DNA from: Pirellulaceae bacterium
GTDB lineage: Bacteria; Planctomycetota; Planctomycetia; Pirellulales; Pirellulaceae
DNA length: 64,000 nt
Direction of reading: 5' to 3'
NCBI GenBank assembly: GCA_026004795.1
Contig: BPJV01000006.1
Span: 1 to 64,000 of the forward strand
Below are positions 9,028 through 19,515 of the stretch, one piece after another; position 1 is the stretch's first letter, and each line of letters starts with the position of its first letter. A program made the position numbers and the translations under genes. Below the pieces are notes generated by a model. It was not told where the DNA came from. It did not search any database and saw nothing but the letters and a program-made list of their open reading frames with translations.

Positions 9028-10482
9028 ATGAGTATCGCTGCGGTGAAACGAACCGGCATCGTGTTGTCGCCGGACCATTCACGCGTGTTGTTTCGTCCCT
9101 TCGAGCTGCGCGACGACGTGCGCGTTTCTCGCATCGTCGCTCGCGTCATGCAGATGACCGAAGCCGAGGTGCAGCGGATGCTGGAAATGGTCATGGCCGA
9201 ATTCCACGGACGGCACACGCGATTGGAGCAGTTCTTCATGGATCGCTTCGCAGCGGTCCGCAAACACCTGCTCACCGACCAACCTTTGACGCGCCCGCGG
9301 CAGCTGCTGATCGGTTCCTATTTCACCCAAGAATACGCGCTCGAATCGGCGGCGCTGTTCAATCCGTCGATCGTCTGGCATCCCGATCAACGTGGAGTTG
9401 CACCAGGCAGTAAGCGATTCATTGTCAGTTTGCGCGCCACCGGGGAAGGGCATATCTCCTCTCTCTGCTTTCGCAGCGGCGTCATCGATGCCAACGGAAA
9501 GATCACGATCGATGCTGCCACCCCGTTCGTTACGCCACCAGCGGTGGTGACCAGCGCTGCCTACGACAAGCCGCTTTTTCAGCGCAAGTTGTTGGAACTG
9601 GGGATCGCCAACGGTTTTACCTCGTTGGTGATGGACCAACTCGACGCATCGTTTACCTTGGAGGAATTGCAGCGTGCGATGGCAGACATATTGCGCGTAC
9701 ACCGGCATCGACCCGAGGAATGGGACAAGACCAGTGAGGCGATGATCGGACTGGCCAAGGCGAATTACACGGTCACCTGCGATCCGGATTCGCAGGTGTC
9801 CGAGCGAGTGATTTTTCCTTACTCCCCCACCGAGACCAACGGCATCGAGGATGCTCGCTTCGTCCAGTTCCACGACGATGATGGACGCAGCCGCTATTAC
9901 GCGACCTATACCGCTTACGATGGGCACGTGACATTCCCGCAACTGATGGAAACGACCGACTTCATCACCTTTCACATCTCCACCCTCAACGGTCCGGAGG
10001 TGCGGAACAAAGGCATGGCCCTGTTCCCGCGCAAAATTAATGGCCTTTACGCCATGCTCTCTCGTCAGGATGGGGAACAGCTCTACCTGATGTACTCGGA
10101 CAACGTGCACTTTTGGTACGAAAAAGAGTTGGTCCTCAAGCCAACCTATCCATGGGAGTATGTGCAGGTTGGCAATTGCGGGTCTCCCATTGAAACACCC
10201 CACGGTTGGTTGGTGCTCACCCATGGTGTCGGGCCGATGCGCAAGTATTCGATCGGGGCGATCTTGCTGGATTTGGACAATCCCACCCAAGTGATCGGAC
10301 GGCTCGCCGAACCGCTATTGACGCCTGACGCCAACGAACGCAACGGATACGTTCCCAACGTGGTCTATTCGTGCGGAAGCGTGCTGTTTGGCAAATGGTT
10401 GGTGCTGCCCTATGCCATGGCCGATTATGCCTCTACCTTCGCCCTGGTGGACTACGAGGCGTTGATGGCGGCCATGCTCTGA
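9028..10482 (+). CDS. GH130-family glycosidase/phosphorylase (long form)
   Basis: 484-residue second GH130 enzyme, clearly distinct from the one at 5545. The start at 9028 has AGGAGA 7 nt upstream; an earlier in-frame TTG at 9004 has none. An extra helical N-terminal region (about 1-100) precedes the propeller, which begins at FNPSIV (about 111). The TNGIEDARF motif holds the predicted catalytic Asp (about 275). Further family blocks are YVQVGNCGSP, VLTHGVGPMRKYSIGA and GYVPNVVYSCG. There is no signal peptide. It lies 39 bp after the GT4 gene, so the three form a probable operon. In Thermoanaerobacter, two different GH130 phosphorylases handle beta-1,2-mannobiose and longer oligomannans; a similar division of labour is plausible here but unproven. 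Confidence 0.9.
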   Translation: MSIAAVKRTGIVLSPDHSRVLFRPFELRDDVRVSRIVARVMQMTEAEVQRMLEMVMAEFHGRHTRLEQFFMDRFAAVRKHLLTDQPLTRPRQLLIGSYFTQEYALESAALFNPSIVWHPDQRGVAPGSKRFIVSLRATGEGHISSLCFRSGVIDANGKITIDAATPFVTPPAVVTSAAYDKPLFQRKLLELGIANGFTSLVMDQLDASFTLEELQRAMADILRVHRHRPEEWDKTSEAMIGLAKANYTVTCDPDSQVSERVIFPYSPTETNGIEDARFVQFHDDDGRSRYYATYTAYDGHVTFPQLMETTDFITFHISTLNGPEVRNKGMALFPRKINGLYAMLSRQDGEQLYLMYSDNVHFWYEKELVLKPTYPWEYVQVGNCGSPIETPHGWLVLTHGVGPMRKYSIGAILLDLDNPTQVIGRLAEPLLTPDANERNGYVPNVVYSCGSVLFGKWLVLPYAMADYASTFALVDYEALMAAML

Positions 10483-10708
10483 GGCGTCCTTGCCGCCTGC
10501 CTCCGGCAACCAAGAAGGCGCCACAGGCAAGTCCGCCCAGCCACAGAACTATTGTCCGCAGCATCTATTTGCTCCCCCGACCTCGGGTGTCCGTGATCGC
10601 GTCTTCAGCTCCCGACGCGCATGCGCAGCGGAAGTGTGCCCGGGGCGGTCGAACCATTGCCTTGTGATGCCAGCCAGGCGGATTGCCCGGGCATGCCTAA
10701 GCCCGGAG

Positions 10709-12166
10709 CTACGGGACGATATCGGCCAATCGGCTGGCATACTCGGGACGATGTCTCCATTGATCAAAGTAGGGGCGGTAGGCGTCTACCTCGGTCCAGA
10801 ATCGCGGTGCAGGCTCGCCCGGAAGAACGCGGCCTTCTGGGTAGTCGGCCCCGTCGATGCTTTGCTGGAGCGACTGCTGAAACTCGCGCAGCGCCCGTTG
10901 CAGACGCTGGGCGACGTGGGGCATTCGCTCGACCAGGTTATCCTGCTCGGTCGGATCTCGTTGCACATCGTAGAGTTCGTAGCGCAATTTATTGTTCTTC
11001 GAGAATTCGATCAGCTTGTAATTATTGTCGAGGATGCTCGTCCCCTCACCATAGTGGAAGGGGATCGGCTTTTCTCGTCGCGGTGGAGCGCTAGCGAACC
11101 AGCCTACCAGGCTTTGACCGTCGATGGGCGACAGCAGGCATGCGTCGCTGCTGAGGCCAACCAATTCGGCGATCGTGGGAAAGATATCCATGGTGCATGC
11201 CGGAGTCGTCGTCACGTGCGGGCGGGGGATGCCCGCCGGCCAGTAGATGAACGCCGGTACGCGCAGGCCACCTTCATAGAGGCTGCCTTTGTAGCCTCGC
11301 AGCCCGCCGACCGTATCCGGCGTGATCTTTGGCAATCCGCCGTTGTCGCTGCAGAACCACACGAGCGTGTTGTCGGCGACTCCGATCCGTCGCAGGCCTT
11401 GTTCTAAAGTCCCCATGGCTCGGTCCATGGCCACCAGCTCGCCGTAGTGATTCTTCGACGCTGCGTCCAGGTGAGCGAACGCCTGCATGTCCTCCGGTGC
11501 GGCCCGGAAGGGGCTGTGCGGAGTCCCGAACCAGATGACCGTGAACGATGGCCTGCCACGCTGGACCGTCTCGGCGATGAACTTGAGCGCTTCATCAACC
11601 ACGATCTCTGAGGAATCCCCGTGAAATTCCTCGAACCGGCCGTTGCGACTGAGGATCGGATCGCGATCGAAGAAATTGGTCACCGATAGCCAGTGCTCGA
11701 AGCCGAAAGCGCCGGGGTTGTGATCGTCTGCGGCCAACACCGGAACGCCGGGGCCACGAAGCCCATTGAGGTGCCACTTGCCGAAGTGACCAGTGCGATA
11801 GCCCGCGGTGCGCAGCGCTTGTGCCAGCGTTTTTTCCTGCCGCCGCAAGGCATAACCATGGCTCCTCACCCCGCAGCGATCGTGAGTGCGGCCGGTCAGC
11901 ACCGTTGCCCGCGTGGGAGAGCAGACCGGACCACCGGCGTAAAAGCGATCGAAGCGCAGACCGGCAGCCGCCATGCGGTCCAGATGCGGAGTCTTGAGGA
12001 CTGGATGCCCTCGATACCCAACCTCTCCCCATCCTTGATCGTCCGCCATCACCAAGACGATGTGGGGAGGCGGCGCGTCGTTCGGGCTTCCGCTCGACCT
12101 GATGGGAAGGCCCAGATAATTACCGACCAGGGCAAGAAGGACGACAGGGAATCGGGCCGCTGGCAT
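10709..12166 (-). CDS. Secreted type I sulfatase (formylglycine-dependent)
   Basis: 485-residue sulfatase starting at 12166, with AAAGGAG 9 nt upstream. The N-terminal signal peptide (about 1-27) is followed by HIVLVMADDQGWGEVGY, the metal-binding start of the domain. The core motif is CSPTR (82-86), with Cys82 as the predicted formylglycine, then GRTHDRCG. The C-terminal blocks VWFCSDNGG and YELYDVQRDPTEQDNL are standard. The closest general resemblance is to arylsulfatase A and N-acetylgalactosamine-6-sulfatase type enzymes, but the substrate is open. It converges with the upstream GH130 gene (226 bp between stops), and it is not obviously part of an operon with the short-chain dehydrogenase 380 bp upstream. 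Confidence 0.93.
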   Translation of the reverse strand: MPAARFPVVLLALVGNYLGLPIRSSGSPNDAPPPHIVLVMADDQGWGEVGYRGHPVLKTPHLDRMAAAGLRFDRFYAGGPVCSPTRATVLTGRTHDRCGVRSHGYALRRQEKTLAQALRTAGYRTGHFGKWHLNGLRGPGVPVLAADDHNPGAFGFEHWLSVTNFFDRDPILSRNGRFEEFHGDSSEIVVDEALKFIAETVQRGRPSFTVIWFGTPHSPFRAAPEDMQAFAHLDAASKNHYGELVAMDRAMGTLEQGLRRIGVADNTLVWFCSDNGGLPKITPDTVGGLRGYKGSLYEGGLRVPAFIYWPAGIPRPHVTTTPACTMDIFPTIAELVGLSSDACLLSPIDGQSLVGWFASAPPRREKPIPFHYGEGTSILDNNYKLIEFSKNNKLRYELYDVQRDPTEQDNLVERMPHVAQRLQRALREFQQSLQQSIDGADYPEGRVLPGEPAPRFWTEVDAYRPYFDQWRHRPEYASRLADIVP

Positions 12167-12546
12167 CGCAGGGACTCCTTTGCTTGGGGGAGAAAGATGG
12201 TGGTGGGAACGATGATGCAGCTTGGTCAGTCAACCGACCGGTCTGGCCATGGGATCGGAGCTTCTCCGAGCTGAGAGTCAAATAACGAGGTGAAGAGTGG
12301 AGCGTGAAAGGATAAGGCAAACGCCGCCCGTCTAGCGGTCGGCATACCGCGTCAAGTGTCGACGCTGCCAGACGCCCCGCTCTTCACCGTTTCATCGTAA
12401 CGTGTTGGCGCCGGCGGTGCGCCCTCCAGCCTGCTCGTTTGGCGATACTTTTCCCTACGGCCCGCCGCGCCGGTAGGCCACCCGGTTGCAGAGGAAGGAG
12501 GGGATTTGTCCGCCGGGGAGCCCTTAGGCAGGCTGCAGCGACTCGA
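12167..12546. other. Intergenic region between sulfatase and SDR gene
   Basis: No coding sequence or clear motif seen. It must hold the promoter of the reverse-strand sulfatase. Confidence 0.45.
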
Positions 12547-13332
12547 CTAGTAATTGGCCAGGATTAGCCGCTCGGTGAACCCCGGTGCCAAGCGGCTTAG
12601 CCACACCAGGGCCTTGCCACCTGGCGAAAGGACCACTTCGCGCTTGCGCCGCCGGATCGCCCGCAGCACTTTTCCAGCAACTTGCTGGGCAGATTGACAA
12701 CCGAAGGAAAAGCTGCGCGCGTCGCGCGGCGAGTCGATCAGGGATTCAAAGAATTCGCTCCGCGTGGTGCTAGGGGAGACGGTTACGACCGCTATTCCAT
12801 CCCCTCTCAGTTCAATCCGTAGGCTTTCGGCCCAGCCGCGTAAAGCGAACTTGGCGGCGCAGTATTCACTTTTTTCGGGAACCCCACGGTGGGCAAGCAC
12901 GGAGCTGACCACGCAGACGGCCGGCTCCCGGCCCTCTTTCAACCAAGGAAGCGCCAGGCGGGTCATTTCGGCCGCCGCGAAGAAGTCGACATCGAAGATA
13001 CGACGTAACCGGTCCGGTGAAGCCTGGTCAAAACGACCGATGGCGCCGATGCCCGCGTTGTTGATGAGAATATCGATGCCACCCAGTTGTTCTGCCGCGG
13101 TGTCGATGACGTGTTGGCGGTGATCGGCGTCGGTAATATCCCCCGGTACTGCGATCAACCGTTTTAAAGGATTGCCGGTCGCCAGCCGTAGCTGGCGCAG
13201 ACGCTCGGCGCGCCGCGATGTCACCACGACGTTCGCACCAGCTTGTACCAACTGCGTGGCCAAGTACCAGCCAATGCCGCTGCTCGCTCCCGTCAACACG
13301 ACACGTTTGCCTTGAAAACTGTTTCCCCGCAT
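12547..13332 (-). CDS. Short-chain dehydrogenase/reductase (classical SDR)
   Basis: 261-residue cytoplasmic NAD(P)-dependent oxidoreductase. The dinucleotide motif TGASSGIG is at about 14-21, and SRRAERL after the second strand suggests NADP use. DITD, NNAG, a catalytic Ser in VVSSVLAH and the YCAAK pair of Tyr and Lys complete the active site. The start at 13332 has AAGGA just upstream. The C-terminus ends in a helix with LSRLAPGF, as seen in DltE/DHRS-like SDRs that act on lipids or sugars. It is isolated, with sulfatase and act genes as neighbours, so no substrate can be assigned. Confidence 0.9.
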   Translation of the reverse strand: MRGNSFQGKRVVLTGASSGIGWYLATQLVQAGANVVVTSRRAERLRQLRLATGNPLKRLIAVPGDITDADHRQHVIDTAAEQLGGIDILINNAGIGAIGRFDQASPDRLRRIFDVDFFAAAEMTRLALPWLKEGREPAVCVVSSVLAHRGVPEKSEYCAAKFALRGWAESLRIELRGDGIAVVTVSPSTTRSEFFESLIDSPRDARSFSFGCQSAQQVAGKVLRAIRRRKREVVLSPGGKALVWLSRLAPGFTERLILANY

Positions 13333-13751
13333 GGATCCTTCCGAATGGCCAGCATTGCTTCCGATGCACTATTCTCGCTACGGTTCTTCACGCGACACCT
13401 GACTACATCGGAATCCGGGGGCGATAGGGTTTTTAGGGCAAGCTGGAAAGATAGCAAATGACTGCCGGATGGATTTGACCGTAGCGCTTGTGCCGATCGT
13501 AGGTGGCTCGATGGAGGAGGTGTTCGCAATGCGACCATTTGTCACAGGCGGTGAGAAGAGTAGCGGTCCCGGTTTGGGCTTAACAGGAGGGGCAACTCTC
13601 TAGATACTACTGGCACTTGCCGGTAGGCTCCCGGTCGACATGGCGGCTGTGACGCGCTCTCGTCGTCGCAGGTTGCTGTGGTGGTGGGGGGCGACAGCGG
13701 CTAGGTGGCTGGTGAAGCGACTAATCAAGCGTCCGCAATTCGAATGCAGGA
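13333..13751. other. Intergenic region ahead of the act/cox cluster
   Basis: Spacer between divergent units that should hold the main promoter of the respiratory cluster. Apart from a short palindrome TCGCAATGCGA near 13527, I see no promoter or operator that I would defend. A 91-residue open frame from 13640 overlaps actA and looks spurious. Confidence 0.45.
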
Positions 13752-14447
13752 ATGATGAATCGATTCTTATTTCCGCGTTGGACGAACAAGTTTGTGCCTG
13801 CCCTGGGGATTTTTGCCCTGTGCGGGGCTGCTTATGCCGGTGTCCTGTTTCTCGGGGCGACCGACGACTTCACGCTCAATCCGGGCTATCAGCCGACGCA
13901 GCCGATTCCGTTTAGCCACAAGCTGCATGCGGGCGAGCTGAAGATGGATTGCCGTTATTGCCACGTCAATGTTGACAAGGGGGCGCAGGCGACGGTTCCA
14001 CCCACCTCGAAGTGCATCAACTGCCACAGTCCCATCGGTGCCGACGGCGCGCCGCAGTATGCTGCCGTGCATCCCGCCAGCGAGAAATTGCGGGTGTTGC
14101 ACGAGAGTTGGGAGACGGGGTTGAGTGTTCCCTGGGTGCGCATCCATCGTTTGCCCGATTTCGTCTTCTTTGATCACTCTGCCCATGTCAATCGAGGGGT
14201 TAGCTGTGTGACCTGCCACGGGCGGATTGACACCATGGAGAAGGTGTATCAGGCCAAGGAGTTGTCGATGGCATGGTGTGTTGATTGTCATCGCCATCCT
14301 GATGAACACATTCGCCCGGTCGAGTTCGTCACCAAGTTGGATTGGGAGCCGGCCGAGGGCGAGGGGACGCGGGCAGAGATCGGCAAACGGCTGCGTGAGG
14401 AGAAGGGGATCCATCCGCGAGACAATTGTGCTGTTTGCCACCGCTAA
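13752..14447 (+). CDS. actA: Alternative complex III subunit ActA, pentaheme cytochrome c
   Basis: 231-residue membrane-anchored multiheme cytochrome that takes electrons within the quinol:cytochrome c oxidoreductase (ACIII) on the periplasmic side. A single N-terminal transmembrane segment (about 14-36) is followed by five CxxCH heme sites at 67, 88, 152, 176 and 226, the number expected for ActA. PFSHKLH and FDHSAH supply likely distal His ligands. The start could be 13752 or the adjacent ATG at 13755; AGGA is better spaced for the second. It is the first gene of a 15.6-kb same-strand series, with actB 105 bp downstream. Confidence 0.93.
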   Translation: MMNRFLFPRWTNKFVPALGIFALCGAAYAGVLFLGATDDFTLNPGYQPTQPIPFSHKLHAGELKMDCRYCHVNVDKGAQATVPPTSKCINCHSPIGADGAPQYAAVHPASEKLRVLHESWETGLSVPWVRIHRLPDFVFFDHSAHVNRGVSCVTCHGRIDTMEKVYQAKELSMAWCVDCHRHPDEHIRPVEFVTKLDWEPAEGEGTRAEIGKRLREEKGIHPRDNCAVCHR

Positions 14448-14552
14448 TGGCAGCCTCTTTGCGGGGAGGTTGGGGTGTCACCTCCGTTAGGGCGAGGCTG
14501 ACGGTGGCGAGGCGAAGTGAGCAAGGTTGGTCCAACTCGGAATTAATCAGGC

Positions 14553-17500
14553 ATGCAAGGCAATTCGATGGGTGCGAAACCGAATTTCGACAGTGGCAAC
14601 TCGGTGCAGCAGGACGCGGCCGGATATTGGCAGAGTCTAGGTGAGCTCGAGGGAACGCCAGAGTTCGAGCAGTTTCTCGATCGAGAGTTTCCGGTTGCTG
14701 CTTCGGAGTTTCCCGAGGGCGTCTCGCGGCGTCGTTGGCTGAAGTTGATGGGGGCGTCGATCGCGCTGAGTGGGGCGGCCGGTTGCCGTTATGGCCCTGT
14801 CGAGTTGGCGCCCTTCGTGATTCGTCCGGAGAATACGGTTGCTGGGGTTCCCAAGCATTACGCAACGAATTTCCAGTGGGCTGGTCGGGCGGTCCATCTG
14901 CTGGTTACCAATCGTGATGGCCGTCCGATCAAAGTGGAGGGGAATCCGGATCATCCGCTGATGCGGCGCACCGAGCCCAATGATTTGGAGGGGGGTAAGG
15001 AGCGGTTCGCCAGTGCCGGGACGGACGTTTTCTCGCAAGCTTGTGTGTTGCAGTTGTATGATCCCGATCGTTTGGATGCCGTGTTGCGGCGCGATGGGGA
15101 GAAGGTGGAGCGGTCGAGTTGGGAGGCCTTTGCGCGATATGCCGCCCAAAGGGTAGAGGCGTTGGCAACCAATCAGGGGCAGTCCCTGGCTATTTTGATG
15201 GCTCCTTCGTTGTCCCCCTCGGTTAATCGGTTGGTGCGTGAGGCGGTGGCCCGTTTTCCCCAGGCTCGGGTGGTGCAGTATGCGTCGATTGGTGGCGAGC
15301 CTCAGGCGAAGGTGTGTGCTCAGGCGGCCGGGCAGCCGGTCGAGCTGCTCTATGACCTTTCCCAAGCAAAGGTTATCTGCGCGCTGGATTGCGACCTGCT
15401 CGGCAACGATCCGAACATGCTGCTCTATTCGCGGCAGTTCTCTCGGGGGCGGGCGGTTCCTGGCGATGGCATGAATCGGTTGTATGCTGCGGAGTCGCGA
15501 TTCTCGCTCACCGGCGCCACCGCGGATACCCGGGTGGCGTTGCGTTCCAGTCAGATCGGCGCGTTGCTTGACCGGATCGAGCAGCGAGTTGATCAGTTGG
15601 TCGGTGGGGCGGCGAAGGCGGCCCCGATTTCCGATGCGGATCCGGCGTTTGACCAGTTGGCACCGGCCGAGCAGCTCGAGCGTTTCGTCGAGGCCGTGGC
15701 GGAAGATCTCGTTGCTAACCGTGGTGCCAGTGTTGTCGCAGTTGGTGATCACTTGCCGGAAGACGTACAGGTTGCCGCGCTGCGTTTGAATCAGAAGCTG
15801 GGCAATATTGGGCCGACGGTGCAGTTGCTGCCCAGTCGGTCGGCAATCGAGGGGGTTGAGCCGCAACGGCTGGAGTCGCTCGTGCAGGCGATCGATGCAG
15901 GCCAGGTCGATACGGTCTGGGTGTTGGGGGACAATCCGGTGTATGGTGCCCCGAGCGATGTTCCTCTCGCCGAGGCATTGAAAAAGCTTGAGCATGTCGT
16001 CTACTTGGCGGAGTTCGATGATGAAACGGCAGCCTGTTGCCGGTGGTCGGTTCCGGTGGCGCATCCGCTGGAGAGCTGGGGGGATGTTCTAGGGGTGGAT
16101 GGTTCCTATGGCGTCTGCCAGCCGCAGATTCTGCCGCTGCGCAACGGCAGGGCGACGGTAGAGATCCTTTCGTTGCTCTTGGGGCAGCAGGTGGACGGCG
16201 AAGCCATTGTCCGTCAGACGGCCGACTCGTTCGGCGGACCGCTCAGTTCTCGCCAGTGGCGGCAGTTGCTCCATGATGGCTACCTCGCCGGTTCTGCGCG
16301 GCAGCCGATCAGCGCCGAGGGTTTGGCGATTGGAGACGCGCGGCCGGCGGCCACGCTGGACGTCGAATCGCTGGAGAACGGTCAGCTCGAGGTGGTGTTT
16401 GTGCCGAGCGATGTGGTGTGGGATGGTCGGTTCGCCAAGAATGTGTGGTTGCAGGAGCTGCCGCAAGCGCTGACAAAGCTGACTTGGGACAACGCCGCTA
16501 TTGTGGGGCCGCAGACGGCTAAGCGATTGGGGTTGCGGCAGGACGAGATCGTGGTGATCCGTCACGGTGAACGAAAGCTCGAGCTGCCGGTTTTCGTGAT
16601 GCCCGGTCAGGCACTGGGGTCGATTGCAGTCCATCTCGGTTACGGTCGCGTTTGCCGCGAGGAGGCGATCGGCACAGGCGACGAGGAGATTGTCGTCGGA
16701 GTCGACGTTTCGCCGCTGCGGACGACGGCGAACAAGTACATCCTCACCGGTGTGGAGGCGCGAGCCACGTCGATTCCTTACAAGTTAGCGACGACCCAGG
16801 ATCACTTCAGCATCGACACTCGCGGGTTGGAAGTCACCAAGAACCGTGCCGCGATGCTGGTGCGCGAGGGGACAGTCGAGCAGGTTACGGAAGGGGGCCA
16901 TGAGTACGTCGAGAGCCTCGGCGTGCATCATCCGCCGCTGGAGTCCCTGTGGGAAGAGCCGATGGAGAAATTTGAGGCGGACGACAGCGTGCCGTACCAG
17001 TGGGGGATGACAATCGATCTGAACAAGTGCACCGGGTGCAATGCCTGTGTGGTGGCGTGTCAGGCAGAGAACAACATTCCGGTTGTCGGTAAGGAGCAGG
17101 TCAAACGGGGGCGGGAAATGCACTGGATTCGCGTCGACCGCTACTTCCGCGGTTCGGTCGATGCGCCGCAGATGGTGCACCAGCCGGTTGCCTGCGCGCA
17201 CTGCGAGACGGCGCCCTGCGAGCAGGTATGTCCGGTGGCGGCTACCGTGCACACCGAAGAAGGGATCAACGCCATGGCGTACAACCGTTGCATCGGGACT
17301 CGCTATTGTGCGAACAACTGTCCCTACAAGGTGCGGCGGTTCAACTATTTCAATTACAACACCGAGTATGGCTATTTTTATGGTTGGCAGCGGCGCGACG
17401 AGTTGGAGACGGCCAATCGCAAACTGCAGCAATTGGTGTTGAATCCGGAAGTCACGGTGCGTGGGCGCGGCGTCATGGAGAAATGCACGTACTGCATCCA

Positions 17501-17906
17501 GCGGGTGCAGAACGGCAAGATTGCCGCACGTCGCGAGGGACGTTTGCTGGAGGATGGCGAGGTCCAGTCGGCTTGCCAGGCAGCATGTCCAACGCAAGCC
17601 ATTGTTTTTGGAAACCTGAAGGATTCGGCATCGCGGGTGGCGCAGCTGCAGCAGGATCCGCGTGCTTATGCGATGTTGTCGGAGCTGAATATCAAACCGC
17701 GGACGTTGTATCTGGCCCGCGTGCGCAATCCCCATCCGCGACTGATGACCACGTACCAGCGGGCGGATTGGCGTGCGCGGCTGCACGGCCATGGTGGTCA
17801 TGCGGCCGACGAGCATCATGGTCATGGGACGGAAGGTGGGGCGGTCCATGGTGACGGACCGGCAGAGCATGCAGAGGCGGCGCACGAAAGTGCTGCCAGC
17901 CATTGA
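14553..17906 (+). CDS. actB: Alternative complex III subunit ActB, molybdopterin-like/iron-sulfur fusion
   Basis: 1,117-residue periplasmic core subunit of ACIII. A twin-arginine motif SRRRWLKL (58-65) is followed by LSGAAGC, which fits a lipobox with Cys78. Residues about 90-800 resemble molybdopterin oxidoreductases, although ACIII members bind no molybdenum. The C-terminal ferredoxin-like part carries four cysteine clusters: CTGCNACVVAC, CAHCETAPCEQVCP, CIGTRYCANNCP and CTYC with CQAACP. These suit three [4Fe-4S] centres and one [3Fe-4S] centre. The last 45 or so residues are unusually His-rich. ATG 14568 has a better-placed AAGG than 14553, so the true start may be 15 nt later. It is flanked by actA and actC. 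Confidence 0.93.
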   Translation: MQGNSMGAKPNFDSGNSVQQDAAGYWQSLGELEGTPEFEQFLDREFPVAASEFPEGVSRRRWLKLMGASIALSGAAGCRYGPVELAPFVIRPENTVAGVPKHYATNFQWAGRAVHLLVTNRDGRPIKVEGNPDHPLMRRTEPNDLEGGKERFASAGTDVFSQACVLQLYDPDRLDAVLRRDGEKVERSSWEAFARYAAQRVEALATNQGQSLAILMAPSLSPSVNRLVREAVARFPQARVVQYASIGGEPQAKVCAQAAGQPVELLYDLSQAKVICALDCDLLGNDPNMLLYSRQFSRGRAVPGDGMNRLYAAESRFSLTGATADTRVALRSSQIGALLDRIEQRVDQLVGGAAKAAPISDADPAFDQLAPAEQLERFVEAVAEDLVANRGASVVAVGDHLPEDVQVAALRLNQKLGNIGPTVQLLPSRSAIEGVEPQRLESLVQAIDAGQVDTVWVLGDNPVYGAPSDVPLAEALKKLEHVVYLAEFDDETAACCRWSVPVAHPLESWGDVLGVDGSYGVCQPQILPLRNGRATVEILSLLLGQQVDGEAIVRQTADSFGGPLSSRQWRQLLHDGYLAGSARQPISAEGLAIGDARPAATLDVESLENGQLEVVFVPSDVVWDGRFAKNVWLQELPQALTKLTWDNAAIVGPQTAKRLGLRQDEIVVIRHGERKLELPVFVMPGQALGSIAVHLGYGRVCREEAIGTGDEEIVVGVDVSPLRTTANKYILTGVEARATSIPYKLATTQDHFSIDTRGLEVTKNRAAMLVREGTVEQVTEGGHEYVESLGVHHPPLESLWEEPMEKFEADDSVPYQWGMTIDLNKCTGCNACVVACQAENNIPVVGKEQVKRGREMHWIRVDRYFRGSVDAPQMVHQPVACAHCETAPCEQVCPVAATVHTEEGINAMAYNRCIGTRYCANNCPYKVRRFNYFNYNTEYGYFYGWQRRDELETANRKLQQLVLNPEVTVRGRGVMEKCTYCIQRVQNGKIAARREGRLLEDGEVQSACQAACPTQAIVFGNLKDSASRVAQLQQDPRAYAMLSELNIKPRTLYLARVRNPHPRLMTTYQRADWRARLHGHGGHAADEHHGHGTEGGAVHGDGPAEHAEAAHESAASH

Positions 17907-18032
17907 CGGGACGAGGGCGAAGAAGGGTTCGACGACGCCTCGCGGCAGCTCGACGGCTGAACGTCAGCGGTTGAGTGAGGGGCGGCAGGATCGAGAATTC
18001 CAAACACAGAAACCCAGGATTGCGGTAGACCT

Positions 18033-19454
<1,422 letters not shown>

Positions 19455-19515
19455 GACAGTTGTGCTTGCCGGTTGACCTCTTACCCATAGTGGTTTCACG
19501 AATTCAGAATCAATC

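Noticed and set aside
9079-10290. 403-codon reverse-strand open frame within the second GH130 gene
   Set aside because: Antisense to a clear family member; no motif or ribosome binding site.
14637-16064. 475-codon reverse-strand open frame within actB
   Set aside because: Antisense to a confident ActB. Arg/Leu/His-rich composition without domains.
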